The notes under the pieces: model-generated
What the model was told of the DNA's origin: nothing
Seen by the model: the letters and a program-made list of their open reading frames with translations, nothing else
The model's database searches: none
Part shown: piece after piece, positions 1 to 6,791 of the stretch
Position numbering within the stretch: position 1 is the stretch's first letter
How the letters are laid out: each line of letters starts with the position of its first letter
From: JBAVQS01 sp049694275
GTDB taxonomy: Bacteria > Chloroflexota > Anaerolineae > UBA4142 > SHND01
Direction: 5' to 3'
Length of the DNA: 6,898 nucleotides
NCBI GenBank assembly: GCA_049694275.1
Contig: JBAVQS010000073.1
Span: 1-6,898 of the forward strand
Position numbers and translations under genes: made by a program

Positions 1-3
1 CTT

Positions 4-31
4 GTAGGGGCGACCGGCCGGTCGCCCCTAC
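4..31. repeat. Perfect 28-bp palindrome (REP-like dispersed element or terminator stem)
   Basis: The left arm GTAGGGGCGACCGG is followed immediately by its exact reverse complement CCGGTCGCCCCTAC. The two 14-base arms have no mismatch and no spacer, so in RNA the fold would be a very stable hairpin with a four-base apical loop. No T-run follows on the + strand and no A-run precedes it, which argues against an ordinary rho-independent terminator. A dispersed intergenic palindrome (REP-like) is more likely. Palindromes beginning GTAGGGGCG are, from memory, common in GC-rich environmental bacteria; that is unverified here. It lies just before the operon promoter and could also insulate it from an upstream gene outside the window. 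Confidence 0.8.
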
Positions 32-48
32 TGCCGAATAAAGACGAA

Positions 49-83
49 TTGCGCAAACGCCGAGAAATGATAAAATCAGGGTA
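49..83 (+). promoter_or_regulatory. Candidate extended -10 promoter giving a leaderless transcript
   Basis: TGATAAAAT at 68-76 matches the extended -10 pattern TGnTATAAT with one mismatch. A weak -35 candidate, TTGCGC at 49-54, sits 16 bases upstream of the hexamer. A start site about seven bases after the -10 falls at 82-84, on the ATG at 83-85. There is no usable Shine-Dalgarno site: the only purine run, AGGG at 78-81, is one base from the ATG. Seen: the motifs and spacing. Inferred: that the operon mRNA starts at the initiation codon. It would be the only visible promoter for 83-6044. Confidence 0.5.
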
Positions 84-937
84 TGTCGGTCTTGATGGGC
101 CTCGGTTTCGGCGCGGTGCTGCTCGTCGTCGGCCTGCTCACGGCGATTTTTGCGCCGCAGGTCGGGCCCAACCCCTTCTTTGGATTTCGCATTGGCGACG
201 CCTTTTCCAGCCGTGAGGCCTGGGACCGGACCAACCGCGCGGGCGGGATCGCCTTTGCGCTCGTCGGCGCCGCAACGCTCATCCTGGCGCTCGTGATCGC
301 GCAGCTCAACCTGCCGCGCGATGTGGGGCTTATCGCCCTCACGTTCTTTACGGTCGTCGCGCTCGGAGGCGCAACAATCTGGGCCATCCTCTATGCCCGC
401 CAGTTCGCGCCGCCCGCACCGCCCGCGACGCCGACTGGCGAGACCGGAACGGCCGGGTTCGGCTGGCCATACTTGCTGCCCATCCTCCTGACCCTCGCGC
501 TGCTCGCCGCCAGCAGCTTGTATTTCTACCCACAGCTCCCGCTCGCGAGGATGGCCTCTCATTTCAACATCCACGATCAACCGGATGGCTGGACGACCCG
601 CGACGCCTTTATGCAAACCTTTCAGGGATTGGCAGTGACGATGCTCGTCGTCAACACTGTTCTCATTCTCATTGCCGCGTTTAGCCGGCGCAAGCCCCGC
701 GTCCCGCTCGGCTGGCCGTGGAACAAGCTGCCCACACGGGGACTGTTCTATGTTGGGATCGCGCTGAGCCTGCTCAATTCGATGATCACCATCATCCAGT
801 TGAACGTCCTGTGGTTTAACACGCGCGGCGTCCTGTTATTTCCCTTTGGCAATATGTTCCTGTTCGCCGCACCGCTGCTGCTAGCCCTGGTGCTGCTCTA
901 TTGGCTGATCGCCGCGCTCTACGAGCCCGCGGCCTAA
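83..937 (+). CDS. Seven-TM membrane protein, SdpI-like N-terminal part joined to a DUF1648-like part
   Basis: This 284-residue protein is predicted to lie in the cytoplasmic membrane. Hydrophobic segments are visible near residues 3-24, 54-74, 79-105, 128-147, 178-200, 221-244 and 253-279. Residues 30-54 (NPFFGFR...SSREAWDRTNR) resemble the conserved loop of the SdpI family, whose founding member is the Bacillus immunity protein against the SdpC toxin. Residues 149-171 (YPQLP...HFN...PDGW) match the DUF1648 signature, a loop following a TM helix. A Pro/Gly/Thr-rich linker (about 109-126) separates the halves. DUF1648 is usually N-terminal to SdpI, so the order here appears reversed or the two parts have diverged. 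The start at 83 is chosen because the candidate promoter places the transcript 5' end there; Met5 (95) is the alternative. The gene ends 22 bases before gpmA. No function in sugar metabolism is evident, and substrate and role are unknown. Confidence 0.75.
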   Translation: MSVLMGLGFGAVLLVVGLLTAIFAPQVGPNPFFGFRIGDAFSSREAWDRTNRAGGIAFALVGAATLILALVIAQLNLPRDVGLIALTFFTVVALGGATIWAILYARQFAPPAPPATPTGETGTAGFGWPYLLPILLTLALLAASSLYFYPQLPLARMASHFNIHDQPDGWTTRDAFMQTFQGLAVTMLVVNTVLILIAAFSRRKPRVPLGWPWNKLPTRGLFYVGIALSLLNSMITIIQLNVLWFNTRGVLLFPFGNMFLFAAPLLLALVLLYWLIAALYEPAA

Positions 938-959
938 CTGCAATCAAAGGAGATACTCT

Positions 960-1712
960 ATGTACAAGGTTGTCCTGCTCCGCCACGGCGAGAGCATCTG
1001 GAACAAGGAAAATCTCTATACCGGATGGACCGATGTAGACCTCTCGGACAAAGGCATCGCCGAGGCGAACCGCGCCGGCGAAACGCTGAAAGCGGAAGGG
1101 TACGTCTTTGACGTCGCCTTTACCTCTGTCTTGAAACGCGCCATCCGCACCCTCTGGATCACCCTCGACAAGATGGACCTGATGTGGATTCCGGTCCATA
1201 ATTCGTGGCGGCTGAACGAGCGCATGTACGGCGCGCTCCAGGGGCTGAACAAGGCGCAGACCGCCCAACAGTACGGCGAAGCCCAGGTCAAGCTCTGGCG
1301 CCGCAGCTATGACGTCCAACCCCCGGCCCTCACCACCGCCGACCCGCGCTGGCCCGGCAACGACCCGCGCTACAAGGATCTCGACCCAAAGGATACGCCG
1401 CTGACCGAATGCCTCAAGGACACCGTCGCCCGCTTCCTCCCCTACTGGCAAGAGACGATCGCGCCGGCCATCCGCCAGGGCCGCCGCGTCATTATCGCCG
1501 CGCACGGCAACAGCCTCCGCGCCCTCGTGAAATACCTCGACAATGTCTCGGAACAGGAGATTGTCGAGCTCAACATCCCGACCGGCGTGCCGCTCGTGTA
1601 CGAGCTGGACGAAAATCTCAAACCCATCCGGCACTATTACCTCGGCAACCAGGAAGAGATTCTCAAGGCGCAGCAAGCCGTCGCGCAACAGGGCGCCGTC
1701 AAAAAGGACTGA
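960..1712 (+). CDS. gpmA: 2,3-bisphosphoglycerate-dependent phosphoglycerate mutase
   Basis: This cytosolic enzyme interconverts 3-phosphoglycerate and 2-phosphoglycerate in glycolysis and gluconeogenesis through a phosphohistidine intermediate. The 250-residue length is that of the dPGM family. The LRHGE motif gives the phosphorylated His9. Asn15 and the YTGW segment (20-23) belong to the substrate loop, Arg60 follows SVLK, the LNERMYG motif gives the acid/base Glu87, Arg114-Arg115 precede SYD, and AHGNSLR gives the second active-site His182. All key residues are present, so it should be active. A strong Shine-Dalgarno AAAGGAG (946-952) seven bases before the ATG fixes the start. The last 14 residues (AQQAVAQQG...) are a polar tail of the kind common in the family. 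The gene is 22 bases after the membrane protein and 3 bases before pgm, so co-transcription is very likely. Confidence 0.96.
   Translation: MYKVVLLRHGESIWNKENLYTGWTDVDLSDKGIAEANRAGETLKAEGYVFDVAFTSVLKRAIRTLWITLDKMDLMWIPVHNSWRLNERMYGALQGLNKAQTAQQYGEAQVKLWRRSYDVQPPALTTADPRWPGNDPRYKDLDPKDTPLTECLKDTVARFLPYWQETIAPAIRQGRRVIIAAHGNSLRALVKYLDNVSEQEIVELNIPTGVPLVYELDENLKPIRHYYLGNQEEILKAQQAVAQQGAVKKD
1703..1708 (+). promoter_or_regulatory. Shine-Dalgarno of pgm inside the end of gpmA
   Basis: AAAGGA lies within the final lysine and aspartate codons of gpmA, seven bases before the pgm ATG at 1716. The gpmA stop codon (1710-1712) lies between this site and the pgm start. A ribosome finishing gpmA therefore covers the pgm initiation region, which suggests translational coupling of the two mutases. 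Confidence 0.6.
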
Positions 1713-1715
1713 AAG

Positions 1716-3368
1716 ATGCCTACATCACCCCTCGCGGGCATGCCTGCGCCGCGCAGCCTGCTCGTCAACGTGCCACTGCTCGTGTCCGCTTATTACACCC
1801 ACCGGCCCAACGTCGATAACCCGAACGAACGGGTTGCGTTCGGCACATCGGGGCATCGCGGGACCTCGCTCAATCGTTCGTTCAACGAGGATCATATCCT
1901 CGCCATCTGCCAGGCCATCTGCGAATATCGCCAGGGCAAAGGGATCAACGGCCCGCTCTATATCGGCCTCGATACGCACGCCCTCTCCGAGCCGGCGTTC
2001 GAGACCGCGGTTGAGGTGCTCGCCGCGAACGGGGTCAACCTCATCATCCAGGCGGACCACGGGTATACGCCCACGCCCGCCATCTCGCACGCGATCCTCT
2101 CTTACAATCGCGGGCGCACCGCCGGCCTCGCCGACGGCATCGTCATCACCCCCTCGCACAATCCACCCGGCGATGGCGGATTCAAGTACAATCCCCCCGA
2201 GGGCGGTCCGGCCGACACGAGCATCACGCGCGCCATTCAGGACCGCGCCAACGACATTCTGCGCGATGGTCTCAGAGCGGTCCAGCGCGTCCCGTACGAT
2301 AAGGGCCTGCAAGTATCGACAACCCACGCGTTCGACTATGTCACGCCCTATGTCGAGACCCTGGGAGAGATCATCAATATGCCGGCCATCGCCGCGGCCG
2401 GCCTGCGCATCGGCGCCGATCCCCTCGGCGGGGCGACCTTCCAGTACTGGCAGCCGATCATTGACCGTTACAAGCTCAACGTCCAGGTGGTCAATCCCAA
2501 CATCGATTTTACCTTTTCCTTTATGACGGTCGATCACGATGGCAAGATTCGGATGGACTGCTCCTCGCCTTACGCCATGGCGAGCCTCATCCATCTCAAA
2601 GACCAGTTCGACATTGCCTTTGGCAATGACACGGACGGCGACCGGCATGGGATCGTCACGCGCAGCGCGGGCTTGCTAAACCCCAATCACTATCTCGCGG
2701 TCGCTATCCACTATCTCTATCAGAATCGCCCCGGGTGGCGTCCGGATGCGGCGGTCGGCAAGACGCTGGTTTCGAGCTCGATGATCGACCGCGTGGCCGC
2801 CAGCATCGGCCGCCGGCTGGCCGAAGTCCCCGTTGGCTTTAAATATTTCGTCGATGGCCTGCTCGACGGCTCGTTCGGCTTTGGCGGCGAAGAGAGCGCG
2901 GGCGCCTCCTTCCTCCGCCAGGACGGGACCGTCTGGACCACCGACAAGGACGGGATCATCATGGACCTGCTCGCCGCCGAGATCACCGCCGTCACCGGAC
3001 GCGACCCCGGCCAGCACTATCAGGCGCTGACCGAGCAGTTCGGCGACCCCGCATACGAGCGCATCGACGTCCCCGCGACCAAGGCGCAAAAAACGGTCCT
3101 CGCGGATCTCAACCCGGACATGGTCCAGGAGCTGGTGCTCGCCGGCGACAAGATCACCGCCAAGCTCACCCGCGCGCCGTTCAACGACGCCCCCATCGGC
3201 GGCCTCAAAGTCGTCGCCGAGAACTGCTGGTTCGCGGCGCGTCCCTCCGGCACCGAGGATGTCTACAAGGTCTATGCCGAGAGCTTTCAAGGCCCCGAGC
3301 ATCTCAAGGCCGTACAAAAAGAGGCCGAAGCCATCGTCAGCGCCGCCCTCAAGCGCGCCGGCGTCTAA
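1716..3368 (+). CDS. pgm: Phosphoglucomutase, alpha-D-glucose-specific
   Basis: This cytosolic enzyme interconverts glucose 1-phosphate and glucose 6-phosphate, linking glycolysis to glycogen, trehalose and UDP-glucose synthesis. At 550 residues it matches the length of the E. coli Pgm type (about 546), not the shorter phosphomannomutases. Visible motifs, in order: FGTSGHRG (42-49), the phosphoserine loop TPSHNPP with catalytic Ser147, the Mg-binding loop DTDGDR with Asp305, Asp307 and Asp309, the sugar-selecting loop GEESAG (391-396), and the C-terminal phosphate-binding RPSGTED (509-515). All are intact. The start at 1716 has a well-spaced Shine-Dalgarno and the N-terminus aligns with the family length. 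The gene begins 3 bases after gpmA and ends 9 bases before hsdR, so it belongs to the same transcription unit. Confidence 0.96.
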   Translation: MPTSPLAGMPAPRSLLVNVPLLVSAYYTHRPNVDNPNERVAFGTSGHRGTSLNRSFNEDHILAICQAICEYRQGKGINGPLYIGLDTHALSEPAFETAVEVLAANGVNLIIQADHGYTPTPAISHAILSYNRGRTAGLADGIVITPSHNPPGDGGFKYNPPEGGPADTSITRAIQDRANDILRDGLRAVQRVPYDKGLQVSTTHAFDYVTPYVETLGEIINMPAIAAAGLRIGADPLGGATFQYWQPIIDRYKLNVQVVNPNIDFTFSFMTVDHDGKIRMDCSSPYAMASLIHLKDQFDIAFGNDTDGDRHGIVTRSAGLLNPNHYLAVAIHYLYQNRPGWRPDAAVGKTLVSSSMIDRVAASIGRRLAEVPVGFKYFVDGLLDGSFGFGGEESAGASFLRQDGTVWTTDKDGIIMDLLAAEITAVTGRDPGQHYQALTEQFGDPAYERIDVPATKAQKTVLADLNPDMVQELVLAGDKITAKLTRAPFNDAPIGGLKVVAENCWFAARPSGTEDVYKVYAESFQGPEHLKAVQKEAEAIVSAALKRAGV

Positions 3369-3377
3369 CGGAGGGAT

Positions 3378-6044
3378 ATGACCCTCTCTGAGCATGCAAC
3401 CCGCAAGCGCCTGATTGATCAGGCGCTCATGGCCGCCGGCTGGGGCCCGATAATCGCTTATCAGGGCCGCTCGCCGCGCGGGTTGATAGTCTATGAGGAA
3501 TACCCCACGGCCAATGGGCCGGCCGATTATATCCTCTTTGAGAACGGCCTACCCATTGCTATCGTCGAAGCGAAAAAGCTCGCCGTCGGTCCGCAGAACG
3601 TCCTGCAGCAGGCCCAGCGCTACGCCCGCGGGGTCGTCGATAGCCCGTTCCAGTACGGCGAGTATCGCGTCCCATTCATCTATTCGACCAACGGCGAAAA
3701 AATCTGGTTTCAGGACCTCCGCGATCCGCACAGCCGGTCGCGTGAGGTCCGGCGCTTCCACACCCCCGCCGCGCTCCGCGAGCTCCTCGCCCGCGACAAG
3801 GCGCAATCGCGCGCGTGGCTCCAGTCCCACCCCATCGCCGAATCCAACTCCGCTGGGCTTTACCTCCTCCGCCCCTACCAGCGCGACGCGATTGCCAGCG
3901 TCGAGAGCGCACTCGAACAGAACAAGCGCCAGATGCTCGTGGCGATGGCGACCGGCACCGGCAAGACCCTCACTACGATTGCCCTCCTCTATCGCCTGAT
4001 GGAAGCGGGGCTCGCGCGCCGCGTCCTCTTTCTCGTCGACCGCCGCGCCCTTGCCGCCCAGGCGGTCTCCGCCTTTGCCCGCTTCGAGCCGGCGCCGGGC
4101 CTGAAATTCGACCGCGTCTATGAGGTCTACAGCCAGCGCTTTCAACGCCAGGACCTGGAGGAAGAGAAATTCGACCCGCGGGTGCTGCCTACGTCCTATC
4201 TAACAAACCCCGATGGGACACAGGCCTTTGTCTATATTTGCACCATCCAGCGCATGCGCATCAACCTCTTTGGCCCGCCCGACGAACAGGCCGCCGACGA
4301 GGAGGCCGAGACCGACGCGCCCGTCCTCGACATTCCCATTCATGCGTTTGATGTGATCGTCGCCGACGAGTGCCATCGCGGCTATACCACGAGCGAGACC
4401 GGCAAGTGGCGGGCGGTGCTCGACCATTTCGACGGCGTCAAGATCGGCCTCACCGCCACCCCGGCCGCGCACACCACCGCCTATTTCAAGGATATTGTCT
4501 ATCGCTACGAATACGACCGCGCCGTCCGCGAAGGCTATCTCGTCGATTACGACCCGGTCGTGATTCAATCCGACATCGCCATGCGCGGCGCCTTCCTCCG
4601 GCCCGGCGAGCTCGTGACGCTTCAGGACCGAGCCACCGGTCAGATGCGATTTGAAACCCTGGAGGACGAGCGCGAGCTCCCCGCCTCCGAGCTCGATCAG
4701 GAATGGGCGGCCCCCGACCGCGATACCAAGGTGGTCCAAGAGTTGGCAAAATATCTCCGCGCCCAGGAAGAGGCGTTCGGCCATTTTCCGAAAACGCTCC
4801 TCTTTGCCCACAACGACCTGCCGCACGTCTCGCACGCCGACCGCCTGGTCAACCTCCTGCGCGACGAGTTTCATCGCGGCGATGCCTTTGTCTGCAAGAT
4901 CACCGGCAGCCCGAACGTCGACCGGCCGCTCCAGCGCATTCGCGAGTTCCGCAATCGCCCCGAGCCAGGCATCGTCGTCACCGTCGATATGCTCTCGACC
5001 GGCGTCGATATCCCCGCGCTCGAAAACATCGTCCTGCTCCGGCCCATCCGGTCCCGCATCCTCTTTGAGCAGATGCTCGGGCGCGGGACTCGCCGCTGTG
5101 ATGAGATCGGCAAAACCAAATTCACCGTATTCGACGCCGCCGGCGCGCTCGACTATTTCGCGCACGCCAGCGCCTTTACCGCCGACCCGCCCGACAAGCC
5201 CACCCGCATGGTGCGCGAGGTCATCGCGGCGATCTATAACAACGAGGACCGCGATTACAATACCCGCATCCTCGTTCGCCGCCTTCAGCGGGTCGCCAAG
5301 GACATCTCCGCCGCGGGCCGCGAGCTATTTACACCCTTTATCCCCGACGGCGACATTGCCGCCTTTGCCCGCGCCCTGCCCGACGCCATCGACACGGACT
5401 GGGCTGCGACAATGCGTGTGCTCCGCGATCCCGAATTTCAGCGCCTGCTCACCGACTACCCGCGTCCCACGCGCACCTTTATCATTGCCGAGTCCGCGGA
5501 GGATTTCGTCACCTCCGGCTATCTGATCCGCCTGGCCGATGGGCAGTCCGTTCGCCCGGACGACTATCTCGCCTCATTCGAGCGTTTTGTCCGCGACAAC
5601 CCCGACCATGTCGAGGCCATCCGCATCCTCCTCGAACGTCCCGCCGGATGGCGCACCGACACCCTGCGCGAGCTCCGCGCCAGGCTTTCCGCGCGCCCCG
5701 AACACTATACCGAAGACAATCTGCGCCGCGCCTACCAGAACAACCTGGCCGACATCATCTCGATGGTCAAGCACGCCGCCTCCGGCCAGCCTCTCCTCTC
5801 CGCAGAAGAACGCGTCGACCGCGCCATCGCCGCCGTCCTTGCCGGGCAAACCCTCACGCCCGACCAGCAAAAATGGCTCGACCTCATCCGCCGCCATCTC
5901 GTCGTCAACCTGGCCATCGACCGCGCTGACCTCGACCTCCTCGAATTCGAGCTCGCCGGCGCCACCTACCCCCGCCTCAACGCCGATTTCGACGGGCGAT
6001 TGGATGATATAATGCAACGATTGAATGAGGCCATTGCCGAATAG
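3378..6044 (+). CDS. hsdR: Type I restriction enzyme motor/nuclease subunit HsdR (EcoEI/EcoAI type)
   Basis: HsdR normally joins HsdM2-HsdS, pumps DNA past the bound complex using ATP, and cuts far from the recognition site. The 888-residue protein has the full domain order. The N-terminal PD-(D/E)XK nuclease has Asp50 and Glu64-Ala-Lys66 as the D...ExK core. The superfamily 2 translocase shows Walker A ATGTGKT (191-197), DECH (330-333), GLTATP (357-362), STGVDIPALEN (540-550) and QMLGRGTR (565-572). A helical EcoEI_R_C-like tail covers roughly 730-885. All catalytic motifs are intact and there is no frameshift. The start has GGAGGG at 3370-3375, a short spacing, but TLSEHATRKRLID... fits the family N-terminus. 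Codon use resembles pgm, so it does not look recently acquired. No hsdM or hsdS is present in the window. It could be a solitary HsdR, a subunit serving MS genes elsewhere, or a repurposed translocase-nuclease. Confidence 0.92.
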   Translation: MTLSEHATRKRLIDQALMAAGWGPIIAYQGRSPRGLIVYEEYPTANGPADYILFENGLPIAIVEAKKLAVGPQNVLQQAQRYARGVVDSPFQYGEYRVPFIYSTNGEKIWFQDLRDPHSRSREVRRFHTPAALRELLARDKAQSRAWLQSHPIAESNSAGLYLLRPYQRDAIASVESALEQNKRQMLVAMATGTGKTLTTIALLYRLMEAGLARRVLFLVDRRALAAQAVSAFARFEPAPGLKFDRVYEVYSQRFQRQDLEEEKFDPRVLPTSYLTNPDGTQAFVYICTIQRMRINLFGPPDEQAADEEAETDAPVLDIPIHAFDVIVADECHRGYTTSETGKWRAVLDHFDGVKIGLTATPAAHTTAYFKDIVYRYEYDRAVREGYLVDYDPVVIQSDIAMRGAFLRPGELVTLQDRATGQMRFETLEDERELPASELDQEWAAPDRDTKVVQELAKYLRAQEEAFGHFPKTLLFAHNDLPHVSHADRLVNLLRDEFHRGDAFVCKITGSPNVDRPLQRIREFRNRPEPGIVVTVDMLSTGVDIPALENIVLLRPIRSRILFEQMLGRGTRRCDEIGKTKFTVFDAAGALDYFAHASAFTADPPDKPTRMVREVIAAIYNNEDRDYNTRILVRRLQRVAKDISAAGRELFTPFIPDGDIAAFARALPDAIDTDWAATMRVLRDPEFQRLLTDYPRPTRTFIIAESAEDFVTSGYLIRLADGQSVRPDDYLASFERFVRDNPDHVEAIRILLERPAGWRTDTLRELRARLSARPEHYTEDNLRRAYQNNLADIISMVKHAASGQPLLSAEERVDRAIAAVLAGQTLTPDQQKWLDLIRRHLVVNLAIDRADLDLLEFELAGATYPRLNADFDGRLDDIMQRLNEAIAE
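5985..6013 (+). promoter_or_regulatory. Candidate extended -10 promoter inside the 3' end of hsdR
   Basis: TGATATAAT at 6005-6013 is a perfect match to the extended -10 consensus TGnTATAAT. The best -35 candidate at 17-base spacing is GATTTC (5985-5990), which is weak; an extended -10 can compensate. Transcription would begin near 6020 and give gene 5 a leader of about 85 bases containing the 9-base repeats. The same bases encode residues in the LDDIMQ segment of HsdR, so a chance match forced by coding is possible. This is an inference from sequence only. Confidence 0.4.
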
Positions 6045-6057
6045 CAAAGATTGAACC

Positions 6058-6084
6058 GCAAAGAACGCAAAGAGCGCAAAGAAA
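6058..6084 (+). repeat. Three tandem 9-base units GCAAAGARN, with a fourth detached copy at 6044-6052
   Basis: The units are GCAAAGAAC (6058-6066), GCAAAGAGC (6067-6075) and GCAAAGAAA (6076-6084), all sharing GCAAAGA. A further GCAAAGATT at 6044-6052 begins on the last base of the hsdR stop codon. Because nine is a multiple of three, the array reads as an open Arg-Lys-Glu repeat in the frame of the downstream gene and as a Phe/Ala-rich repeat on the other strand. Iterations of this type occur, from memory, as dispersed intergenic repeats in several environmental phyla, often ahead of small nuclease genes; I cannot verify that here. It fills most of the 60-base gap between hsdR and gene 5. Confidence 0.75.
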
Positions 6085-6093
6085 AACAAGAAC

Positions 6094-6097
6094 AGGA
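6094..6097 (+). promoter_or_regulatory. Shine-Dalgarno that sets the start of the DUF4268 gene at 6105
   Basis: AGGA lies seven bases before the ATG at 6105. The upstream in-frame TTG at 6051 has no comparable site, since AGCAAAG (6043-6049) is a poor match, and starting there would only add 18 residues encoded by the 9-base repeat. The ATG is therefore preferred. Confidence 0.6.
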
Positions 6098-6104
6098 AAA
6101 CCAC

Positions 6105-6791
6105 ATGGCAACTACAACTCTGGGCAAAATGGAACAAGTAGAACTACGCGAGGTCTGGGAAGACGAGGCAGGCGATTTTACACCGTGGCTCGCCTCAGAC
6201 ATCGGCCTATCTTTACTTGGCGATACGATTGGACTGCAGTTGGAATTGATTGGGCAGGAACAAAAGGTTGGTCCATACAAGGCAGATATTCTTGCACGAG
6301 CCATCGAGGAAGATGAAGATGAGGATCATTTAGTTATCGTCGAAAACCAGCTAGACAAGACGAACCACGACCACCTTGGCAAGCTGATTGTATATGCAGC
6401 AGGAAAAAGGGCGCACACAGTGGTTTGGATTGCTGAGACCTTTACCGATGAGCATCGCCAGGCATTGGATTGGCTGAATGAGAACTCTGGAAAAGCTCTT
6501 GCTTTTTTTGGCCTTCAAATCGAATTGTGGCGGATAGGCGGTTCAAACCCTGCCCCACAATTCAAAGTGGTGAGCAGCCCTAATGCGTGGGCCAAAGAAG
6601 CAGCAAAAGAGGAGGATACCCGCGCACTGACAGAGACCAAACAGGACCAACTCCAGTTTTGGGAAGAGGTCAAACAATATGGTCAGACACACCATTCTCC
6701 AATCCAATGGCGCAAGCCGCGTGGTCAGCATTGGTATCCACTTGCAGTTGGACGCGCTGGTTTTTGGATGAACCTACAGAGTTTTGATTAA
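6105..6791 (+). CDS. PD-(D/E)XK-like nuclease domain protein with a truncated DUF4268 domain
   Basis: The 228-residue product opens with MATTTLGK...VELREVW and a helical FTPWLASDIGLSLLGD stretch. A nuclease-like core follows: YKADILAR with Asp61, VIVENQL with Glu80-Asn-Gln82, then TNHDHLGKLIVYAAG and VVWIAETF..EHRQALDWLNEN, FFGLQIELWRIG. This resembles the nuclease half of DUF4268 proteins, with Gln replacing the usual Lys of ExK. DUF4268 begins near 180 (KQDQLQFWEEV...KPRGQHWYPLAVGRAGFWMNL) but stops at Asp228. Family members, as I recall them, continue for roughly 90-100 more residues, so the C-terminus looks lost. Hand-counted G+C in three lines is 45-50%, far below hsdR, which suggests horizontal acquisition. 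The function is probably DNA cleavage in defence or restriction, but this is not established. It may be a pseudogene. Confidence 0.75.
   Translation: MATTTLGKMEQVELREVWEDEAGDFTPWLASDIGLSLLGDTIGLQLELIGQEQKVGPYKADILARAIEEDEDEDHLVIVENQLDKTNHDHLGKLIVYAAGKRAHTVVWIAETFTDEHRQALDWLNENSGKALAFFGLQIELWRIGGSNPAPQFKVVSSPNAWAKEAAKEEDTRALTETKQDQLQFWEEVKQYGQTHHSPIQWRKPRGQHWYPLAVGRAGFWMNLQSFD

Noticed and set aside
816..1688. 290-codon open frame on the - strand across gene 1 and gpmA
   Set aside because: It is antisense to an unmistakable gpmA, has no family motifs, and is explained by the lack of stops opposite GC-rich codons.
1725..2648. 307-codon - strand frame opposite pgm
   Set aside because: It is the mirror of the pgm codons, rich in Arg/Val/Gly/Asp as expected for an antisense reading, with no recognisable domain.
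4273..4335. Acidic stretch in HsdR (about residues 299-319) as an unusual insertion
   Set aside because: A variable acidic segment before the DECH motif is, as far as I recall, normal in EcoEI-type HsdR proteins.
4200..5165. 321-codon - strand frame opposite hsdR
   Set aside because: Same cause; it overlaps the conserved helicase motifs of HsdR and has no start context.
6058..6084. CRISPR-like array
   Set aside because: The period is nine bases with no spacers, and no cas gene is present.
6051..6104. TTG start adding an Arg/Lys/Glu-rich 18-residue leader to gene 5
   Set aside because: The leader is just the 9-base repeat read in frame; the ATG at 6105 has a Shine-Dalgarno at proper spacing and a family-like N-terminus.
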